This document shows positions 57,150 through 64,000 of a DNA stretch of 64,000 bases, piece after piece. The stretch comes from Lamellibrachia satsuma (taxonomy: Eukaryota > Annelida > Polychaeta > Sabellida > Siboglinidae), in the NCBI GenBank assembly GCA_033239005.1, contig BSQZ01000018.1, positions 5,489,536 to 5,553,535 on the forward strand, given 5' to 3'. The notes beneath the pieces are model-generated. The model saw only the letters and a list, made by a program, of their open reading frames with translations, searched no databases and was not told where the DNA came from. A program made the position numbers and the translations under genes. Every line of letters begins with the position of its first letter. Positions within the stretch are counted from its first letter, which is position 1.

Positions 57150-58280
57150 GTTGGGTGGTCAAGTCATATACTGCCATTATCTGAGCAGTATACAAGAGTT
57201 TGTTCCAGGACACTCTGTTGATCATTACATCATTAAGAGAGTATTGTGGGCTCAAATGTCCATCGAAACAACACACTAAACTTGTTGTTGGGGATGTAAA
57301 TGTCTGTAATTTATTGGCACTTGTGTGATGTCCAAGGGGGGAGGGGTCCAGCCCTGCCTGAGAATCACAACAGACCACAAGGTTCTTGTTAATAATAATT
57401 GGCTGCATACTTGCTAGCTTCACAGCCACAGCAATGTGCCTAATTATCTGCAGCCATTTAGTGTGCTCTCTGGCAGCCCCAGCTGATATGAGCTCTGACA
57501 CAGCGGGCAGAGGATAATTTATAGAGCAGATTCTCAGTAAGCTCAGTGGCTACAAGACTGGGGCAGATCCAGCATCAACAGGATGATGGTCAAGTGATTG
57601 GATTTATATGTACACCCATAGATTAATTGTTTCATGCAATCCCATGTGTTGGAGTTAACTGACATGACAGGCGTAATTGCAGCATGTCCCCATTTGGAAG
57701 CCAGCACATGTGAGAGATAACTATGCCTGTGTTGTTGACTCTACTGTTGCATGACTCCGTTGCATGACTCCTGTGCAAGATCTGGTTCCTGTTATGGGTG
57801 TCGTGCGATTGTAGCTGCTGGAGGTTATTGCAGCTCACAGCAGGTGATTGGGAGTATAAAGTGAGCTGGAAGATCACTGAGGCTGGCATACTGATCCAGT
57901 GGCTTCACCTGATAGCACAGGCAACTTATCAACATGATACTGGCATGCAGAGGCACACGCCCACAACAGCTACGGAGACTGAGGGAATGACACTGGAAGC
58001 AGGGGACAACATTTGATGCTTACATTATAAAGCTATTGTAGTCTGAAAACTGCTGCAGTTTAACTGGGGTTTTTCAGAAAGTTTTCAGAAAAACTGACTA
58101 CTCCACGTTGAGTGATGTTGATTTGATCTTCACCTAGAATTTTTACGATGTCAGTGATTTGACAGTTGCCGCAACAGCTGTGTTGTAAATCAACGACGAT
58201 AATGCATTACTGACCAGGACCAATATAGCTGCTATTGACGTGTGAAGGCTGTGCGCGTGTGGTCGAATAATCAACAAGGA
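57150..58280. other. No recognisable gene
   Basis: Moderately GC-rich. A 120-codon minus-strand frame at 57139-57501 and smaller frames show no recognisable motif. Confidence 0.4.
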
Positions 58281-58282
58281 TA

Positions 58283-58498
58283 ATGTCTCAGATACGGAAG
58301 AGGCCCTCCATGGTGGAGGAGGAGGAGATGAGTGACACAACAGGGAAGGAAATCTTCCCTGGGGTGGTCAGTCAGCCGGATGTGATGATGGTCAAAGATG
58401 ATGTTACACAATCACCGCCACTCGTGCTTCCCTCTATCCTGCAGCGACGTCGGAATGACCGCTCGAAACAGGCTCCAATGCCTCTTTGTCCACTCAGG
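58283..58498 (+). CDS. Possible first coding exon, function unknown
   Basis: The open stretch starts 'MSQIRKRPSMVEEEEMSDTT' and is rich in Glu, Lys, Pro and Arg ('LPSILQRRRNDRSKQAP'). It runs into 'ccactcag|gtaatg', which fits a strong splice donor consensus at 58498. The composition suits a disordered N-terminus. No family recognised and no downstream exon found: the following 2.8 kb is a microsatellite, a LINE tail and a DNA transposon. Confidence 0.35.
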
Positions 58499-58683
58499 TA
58501 ATGTCATGGCAACAGAAATTACCTGAGTTATATATGTCCAATTAGGGAGGACAGTACTTTCTCTGAATGTGTCTGATTATGTTGTCACATTGCCAGGGTG
58601 GAAACTTTACAAGACAGCTGTAGGCAGGGTGGGATTGTGGCTGTTGCGCTTTGACAGAGAGGACCATGTCAGAGCAAAGGTGT

Positions 58684-58742
58684 GTAATGTTAGTGTGTGT
58701 GCGTGCGTGCATGCATGCATGCGTGCGTGCGTGCGTGTGTTT
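58684..58742 (+). repeat. TG/CG/CATG microsatellite (left half)
   Basis: 'gtgtgtgcgtgcgtgcatgc' type sequence. Similar TG-rich sequence resumes at 61293, after the nested insertions. Confidence 0.88.
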
Positions 58743-58911
58743 TAACAAATTATCTACAGATTGTATAAATGCTAGCCATGTAAATATGTTTAAAAACAGA
58801 AGGGTGGGTTACACGTAGATGAAGAATTTTTGGACTCTCGATAAGCAATGGCTTCCTTGTACACTTGCCATCTGAGCGTTTTTGTCTTGGATGGCAATCT
58901 TGTTAAATCTT
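58743..58911 (+). mobile_element. CR1-like LINE 3' end (plus strand)
   Basis: Encodes the last residues of ORF2 ('NKLSTDC'-type block, 'VNMFKNR') and the shared 3' UTR ('ttggactctcgataag', 'cttggatggcaatcttgtta'), ending in 'gttaaatctt'. It is directly abutted by the terminal repeat of the DNA transposon that follows. Confidence 0.9.
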
Positions 58912-58952
58912 CCCAGCAGGCACACAACATTGTGGCAGTGTTGTAGCAATGT

Positions 58953-59265
58953 CAGGTATCAACGTTATGATGACATCAAATTATTGGTCGATATGAAATT
59001 TTAGTTGTCGGATATCAACGTTGTTTCAACGTGAGATATCAATGTTGTTTCAACGTCAGATATCAACGTTGTTTCAAGTATCAACGTTGTTTCAACATCA
59101 GGTATCAACGTTGTTTCAACATCAGGTATCAACGTTGTTTCAACATCAGGTATTAACATTGTAATGATGTCGAATTATTTGAAAGTTGAGTAGACGTCAG
59201 ATATCAACATTGTTTCAACGTCATGTATCAACATTGTTTCAATGTCAGGTAGCAACGTTGTAACA
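58953..59265 (+). repeat. Left subterminal repeats of the transposon
   Basis: About ten degenerate copies of a 17-24-bp unit, 'caggtatcaacgttgtttca', with shorter copies where the 'gtca' word is lost. Confidence 0.85.
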
Positions 59266-60909
59266 ATGTTACAAACGGACTAGATTTCAACATCCTTAGT
59301 AATTGATTTTGTAATTGAAACAATGCTGACTGATCTGTCAGCATTGTTTCAATGAAACAAAGACACAAATGTATCTGTGAGTCCTATGTTTTTTATTGAT
59401 GATATAAAAGAAAATGCACTTTAGAATATAATTTGTGTCTGATTAGACAGTGTCAGTGGGTTGTTTGGTTGTGCTGGCTGTTCTTCCACCTCCCCCACTC
59501 CTCTCTGGCGCATACTTCAGGGTGGGGGCAACAGCTGTTTTACATCAGACTCGGTGCTGCCATTCACTGACTTCATAACACTAGCTGATATGGAATGCAC
59601 ATACTTAAGTTGTATTATATGATATCATCTGATATAATGAAAATGTGATATCCTGGTTAGTTTCTAGTTGGAAAAAAGCCTTTCTGGTAAAAAAACGAAT
59701 TAATTAAATTTAGTTAATTTAGTAAATTAAGTTTATACATTGTCTACACAGATGAAAAATATGTTGGTATCAGTCGTCTGTATGTGCTAAACAAATAACG
59801 AACATTAATTACTTCTCACTTAATTTGTTCCTTTAATGTCAAACAATGCCAGTCCCCTACACTTTACACCACCACAATGCAACACTGCCTAAAATTTAAT
59901 ATGACTACTCTAAAATGGCTGAGAGATCAAGACACAATACCAAGTAGCCACTGCCCACGGAATTGGACGCTTCCCGAAGTTAGTATAATAATATAATAGC
60001 ATAAATACAAGTATTTATAATGGATTAAACAGATATGCAGCGTAGAACACTAAATGAAGATTTCACAGAATATATATAATATATAGATATATTGTATAAT
60101 AATATATTATTTTGTGTTTCTATTCTGGTAAATTACTCGAAACAAATAAACATAGTGACAATACTGATCGACGAGTACGGAACCTGCGGACCTCACCAAA
60201 GTCTAAGATTAAGTCCAATTCAGTTCACGGCCTTCGAGTTTGGCGCCTAAAATTACGATGTGCAAAGATCTACTTTCATATGCTTTGTGAACAAAAATAA
60301 TTTGCATAATGCTCAAAATCAGTGTATTGGATAATAAAAAATACAGCCAAAGATTCACAAAGGAATTTCTAAAGATGTACCTAGTCTTGTGATGCGCCAA
60401 TCTTTTATAAATTATAACTGTAAAAAGAGGTCTTTGTTGACTTCGAATATGGCAGTATGGGGTAGACTCGCAGTAAAAAAATTTATTTGTTATTTTTTGT
60501 GAGAGAAACTATACACGGATCATAAAAATTTTAGTTTCTTGTCATTTTATTTCGCTTCCCGCGTGGTGCATTACCGTGCAGGGAAAATTCCCTTGCATGA
60601 TATGCAAAATTTAATACAAGTAGTAAATCATAAGGCTACAGCGCGTGTCAGATATCAGTGCTCTGGCCTCCCTCGGTCCGAGCACTGATAAATTACCTCC
60701 CTTAGGTGCCGGCCATCTGCGGCTGGGAAGCGGCTGTTGTCGGCAAGTGCGCGCGGAGGATATCCGCCGATGACTGCGGTGAACCTAAATTGGTTGTTTG
60801 GCAATCAAACAGGCAAAGTTGTACGATCACAAATCCAGTCACTGGAAGCATGCTGTATGTTGCTGTTCAAATAATGTTCGTAGTAACTTTGATCTTTAGT
60901 ATACATACC

Positions 60910-61245
60910 TAAATTCAACGTCTTAACCACGTCAAACTTCGATGTTGTTATGACGAAGGTTGATCAACGTTATAATTATTTACGTTGCGTATATGTTGTC
61001 CACTAATTAATGTGCATTGCGTACCGACCTAAATTCGACGTGCTAACAACATCAAACTTCGGCATTGTTACAACGGAGGTGGATCGACGTTACATCGACG
61101 TGGCGTGTATGTTGTCCACTTATGTACGTTGCTTACCGACCTACATTCGATGTCTAAACAAAGTCAGACTTCGACATCGGTATGACGGGGGGTTGATCGA
61201 CATTGCATAGACGTTGTGTATATGTTGTCCACCGTCGCAACTTTA
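60910..61245 (+). repeat. Right subterminal repeats, three about 115-bp blocks
   Basis: Each block contains a 'cctaaattcgacgt' type start, 'aacttcg', 'ggttgatcgacgtt' and 'gtatatgttgtccac'. The blocks are 75-85% alike by eye. Confidence 0.85.
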
Positions 61246-61292
61246 TTTCAACCTATTTTCGACGTTGAAACGACGTTGGTGTGCCTGCTGGG

Positions 61293-61405
61293 CTGTGTGT
61301 GTGCGTGACTGCATGAGTGCATAAGTGCGTGTGTGTGAGCATATGTGTGTTTGTTAGTGTGCTGCACACACATGTGTATGTGTGTATTGGCCTGTGTGTA
61401 TGTAT
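61293..61405 (+). repeat. TG microsatellite (right half)
   Basis: 'tgtgtgtgtgcgtgactgca' and 'gtgcgtgtgtgtgagcat' words. Probably the continuation of the tract at 58684-58742, split by the nested LINE and DNA transposon. Confidence 0.8.
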
Positions 61406-61685
61406 ATGTGTGACTGTATGTACTTACATTTGCCTAAATACATGTAAACGTGTCAATTTCATAATATTCTACGTAATGTGTATAGTATATATGCAATGCA
61501 GGGAGCTCTCTCACTAGAGTTAAAGAGCTCCTTGGACCTGCATTTACCTCTCAAGTATAGGCTTATATGCCGACCAGGGACATAATTCATAGTGTTAGGT
61601 GGTCACCAGTGTTGTGATTACACAGTAGGTTGCAGCAGCCAGAACTGTCAGTGATTGTAAGAAATACATATGTCAGGTTGACATG

Positions 61686-61877
61686 TCAGTGGATGTCATC
61701 CCTTGGGGTGTGTGGATGCCATCCCTTGGGTGTGTGGATGTCATCCCTTGGGGGGTGTGGATGTCATCCCTTGGGGTGTGTGGATGTCATCCCTTGGGGG
61801 GTGTGGATGTCATCCCTTGGGGGGTGTGGATGTCATCCCTTGGGGGGTGTGGATGTCATCCCTTGGGGGTGGAAGGA
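61686..61877 (+). repeat. 22-23-bp minisatellite, about 8 copies
   Basis: The unit is 'ggatgtcatcccttgggg' plus 'tgtgt' or 'ggtgt'. G-run length varies between copies, consistent with slippage. Confidence 0.93.
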
Positions 61878-61944
61878 TCTGGAATGTTTGAAGTTTGGGG
61901 AGTTGCTTCCAGTAGATCTCTGAGTCCATGTTTACCTCTAAAAG

Positions 61945-61980
61945 CTTATATTAACACTTATATTAACACTTATATTAGTT
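61945..61980 (+). repeat. 12-bp tandem repeat, 3 copies
   Basis: The unit is 'cttatattaaca'. Confidence 0.88.
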
Positions 61981-62000
61981 CAATTTTATCTTAGTGAAGA

Positions 62001-62252
62001 AGGAGTACCAGGCATACCCATAGTATCAGGAGTACCAGGCATACCCATAGTATCAGGAGTACCAGGCATACCCATAGTATCAGGAGTACCAGGCATACCC
62101 ATAGTATCAGGAGTACCAGGCATACCCATAGTATCAGGAGTACCAGGCATACCCATAGTATCAGGAGTACCAGGCATACCCATAGCATCAGGAGTACCAG
62201 GAGTACCAGGCATACCCATAGTATCAGGACTACCAGGAGTACCAGGAGTACC
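62001..62252 (+). repeat. 27-bp minisatellite, about 8 copies plus partials
   Basis: The unit is 'aggagtaccaggcataccca' plus 'tagtatc'. At the right end 9-bp parts 'aggagtacc' are repeated on their own. The minus strand reads as a 9-residue collagen-like Gly-Met-Pro-Gly-Thr-Pro repeat, but there is no sign of a gene. Confidence 0.95.
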
Positions 62253-62259
62253 CGATAGG

Positions 62260-64000
62260 TTAGGTTACTAGGTTACTAAATTAATAATATATTTCATCAA
62301 ATGCCTATTGTTTGTTTCCCTGGTTTTTGTAACTCAACCTTCTTTGTAGCTGTCTCCTTTGAACACTGAAGCAGCTTCTACGAGTGGTTGTTTTGACACT
62401 CAATATAATATAATATGATAATGTCGTGTTCACAATGCACACTTTGGATATACTGAGTAAAGGCCATGAACTATGACATTTAACAACTAGCACAGGCTTA
62501 AGAGTGGTACTTTCTCATGCCATTATGTGTTCTCTCACAAGAAGTTATGATTCTTGTGTGGTTACTGTTTGTTCCTTCATTATGATTCAGTGGTGTTTGG
62601 TTTCTAATCGAAAATATCTTTTTTAAGGTTTTCAGTTTTCGCAATCATCGAAGAGCAGCATTAGCACACCCAAAATTAATAGTAATGCTTGGTCTCTTGC
62701 TGTGCTGCGTTGGTTCTCGGTGTTTTTGATTGACAGATAGGGCACCTGTAACAGGTGTGTTCGTCTGCATTATTTTATCACATAGAATCTTTCTACGACA
62801 TGTGCATCTATTGATATCTTGTCTTGTCTGATGCCCAGCACATATTACAGGAAATATGACATTTCCTGCTGGGTATATGAACAGCCTCTGTATAGAAGTT
62901 AGCGTCTCCATTGGGTTGGAAAACCACCAAAACGTCATTCACTCATGTCAGCGATTTTGCAGAAGCAAAGATCGTTCTACATATATCCCTTGCACCATCT
63001 GCAATTGTCTTCAAGACCCTAGTACATACATCACTGTCCTACACACATCACTCTCTGCCCAGATAAAGGTCACCCTGGTCTATTTCCAGTACGGTGGCTG
63101 ACAATAACTCAAAACCATTCAACAGGATGCTCAGAGTAACATCCGTCAGTCGGTAAGTTGCTAAAAAGGGGTAGGGTTAATAAACGTGAAAACGTATTAT
63201 TTGATCCTTGTGAATTACTGTATAAAATTGTACTTTAACACTAACCGCTAGCTGTTAGAATACCTCCCAGATCCATGGTGACTATTCTCTAAAATGCTGT
63301 ATCATTTTTGAGATACACAAATATTGTGAAATGTCTGCATCCACAATACATATGTACCAGTGCACATACTTCAGTTTCCCACCAAAATGCACAATTTCTC
63401 AGCATTACAGAATCACGTACAGATCTGTATTATTGTCTTAAAATAATTGAAGTAACGTACGTTTGAGCACAGCAATACTCCTTTACAAGTTATCATTTAT
63501 GTGTATCAACGATATTTGCAATTTTAACATGCACTGCAGAAAATATAGACATGACAATTTTCTAAGGCCTAACTCCTTAGAGAGGTCGCACTGATATACA
63601 AGTATGCCAGCTAGTCTCCAAGTGCAGTGCCTGTTATCTTAACTACACCCAGCATATGCCAATCAATGTATGGTACGCTGTTCGTTTTAACCCATAACTT
63701 TCACTCTCATGTAGAAATGTTGCCTAGCAATAAGCAGATAAATAAACTAGTGCTGATGTCTGTAAAGGTTGTGAGTTTGACAGCCAGTATATGAAAACAA
63801 GTAGATGACTCCCTCCACCCCACCTAGCCTCCATGTTCAATTTACTATTTTGTTGACTGTTCCAGTCTCATTAGCAATGTCTACTGTCAGAATGCTGTTA
63901 ATTTGTAACACCCAAGCTGCTGAGCTACGACATTGACCCCTAGCTGCACAGTTTTTTATAGTAATATCCCATCCCACATATAAACTTCCCACATTGCCAA
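62260..64000. other. No recognisable gene
   Basis: AT-rich sequence to the end of the window. A 97-codon minus-strand frame at 62645-62938 has protein-like composition ('YPAGNVIFPVICAGHQTRQD') but no recognised family; it could be an exon or a transposon piece. Confidence 0.4.

Larger units (their letters stand above)
58912..61292. mobile_element. DNA transposon, 2.38 kb, CCCAGCAGGCACAC termini, probably non-autonomous
   Basis: Both ends carry 'cccagcaggcacac' as inverted repeats (58912-58925 and 61279-61292). The left subterminal region (about 58953-59265) has some ten copies of 'tatcaacgttgtttcaac' words. The right one (about 60910-61245) has three copies of an about 115-bp block with 'gttgtccac', 'gaccta.attcgacgt' and 'gttgatcgac'. 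The interior (59290-60900) has no recognised transposase; short GC-rich parts at 59450-59560 and 60550-60800 may be remnants. Similar AACGTTG-rich elements are known in several animal genomes; I cannot name the superfamily. No clear target-site duplication is visible. Confidence 0.85.

Noticed and set aside
62001..62219. Collagen-like Gly-X-Pro repeat on the minus strand
   Set aside because: It is the 27-bp minisatellite; there are no flanking coding sequences, and the Gly-X-Y periodicity breaks every ninth residue.

Overview
This window looks like nuclear DNA from an invertebrate animal, probably marine; the phylum cannot be fixed from the sequence alone. The reasons are the AT-rich base composition, the absence of dense open reading frames or operons, abundant CATG/CACG/TG/TA microsatellites, very abundant minisatellites, and decayed metazoan transposable elements: CR1-like and other non-LTR retrotransposons, tRNA-derived SINEs, a P-element (THAP9-like) transposase relic, and MITE-like and foldback elements. 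No complete host gene can be demonstrated. A few short open stretches might be exons and are listed with low confidence.

Layout. 0-7 kb: a SINE relic whose body has expanded into a 24-bp minisatellite, a 13-bp array, then a P-element transposase pseudogene (about 2.7-4.4 kb) whose coding sequence contains a 50-bp minisatellite and a perfect 30-bp-arm palindrome, followed by a 33-bp array. 7-13 kb: a SINE-like copy, a long inverted repeat, an isolated CR1 endonuclease fragment, a second LINE type with a GTAA tail, and a CR1 3' end. 13-18 kb: the longest CR1-like copy, with SGNH-esterase ORF1, APE endonuclease, reverse transcriptase and 3' tail. It carries frameshifts and deletions and is interrupted by a minus-strand retroelement 3' end and a piggyBac-like MITE. 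18-24 kb: mostly unassigned, with a G-rich array, a SINE, a CR1 3' end and microsatellites. 24.9-27.6 kb: a nearly continuous block of minisatellites (36, 33, 41 bp, a polypyrimidine tract, 13 bp), with a CR1 3' end inserted in the 36-bp array. 28-44 kb: unassigned AT-rich DNA with several small arrays, one LINE relic, a hairpin, a 247-bp MITE and a SINE. 44-53 kb: possible exons, an L2-like SINE tail, a 38-bp array and a CR1 3' end. 53-57 kb: 2.1 kb of back-to-back 33-bp and 64-bp arrays flanked by minus-strand open stretches, then a long TA tract. 58-62.3 kb: a nest of microsatellite, CR1 tail and a 2.4-kb DNA transposon ending in CCCAGCAGGCACAC, then two short arrays. The last 1.7 kb is unassigned.

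Nothing here works together as a pathway. The coherent story is genome turnover: one CR1-like family has left seven copies, and minisatellites have arisen repeatedly, at least twice inside transposable elements. The listed arrays add up to roughly 8-9 kb, about 13% of the window.
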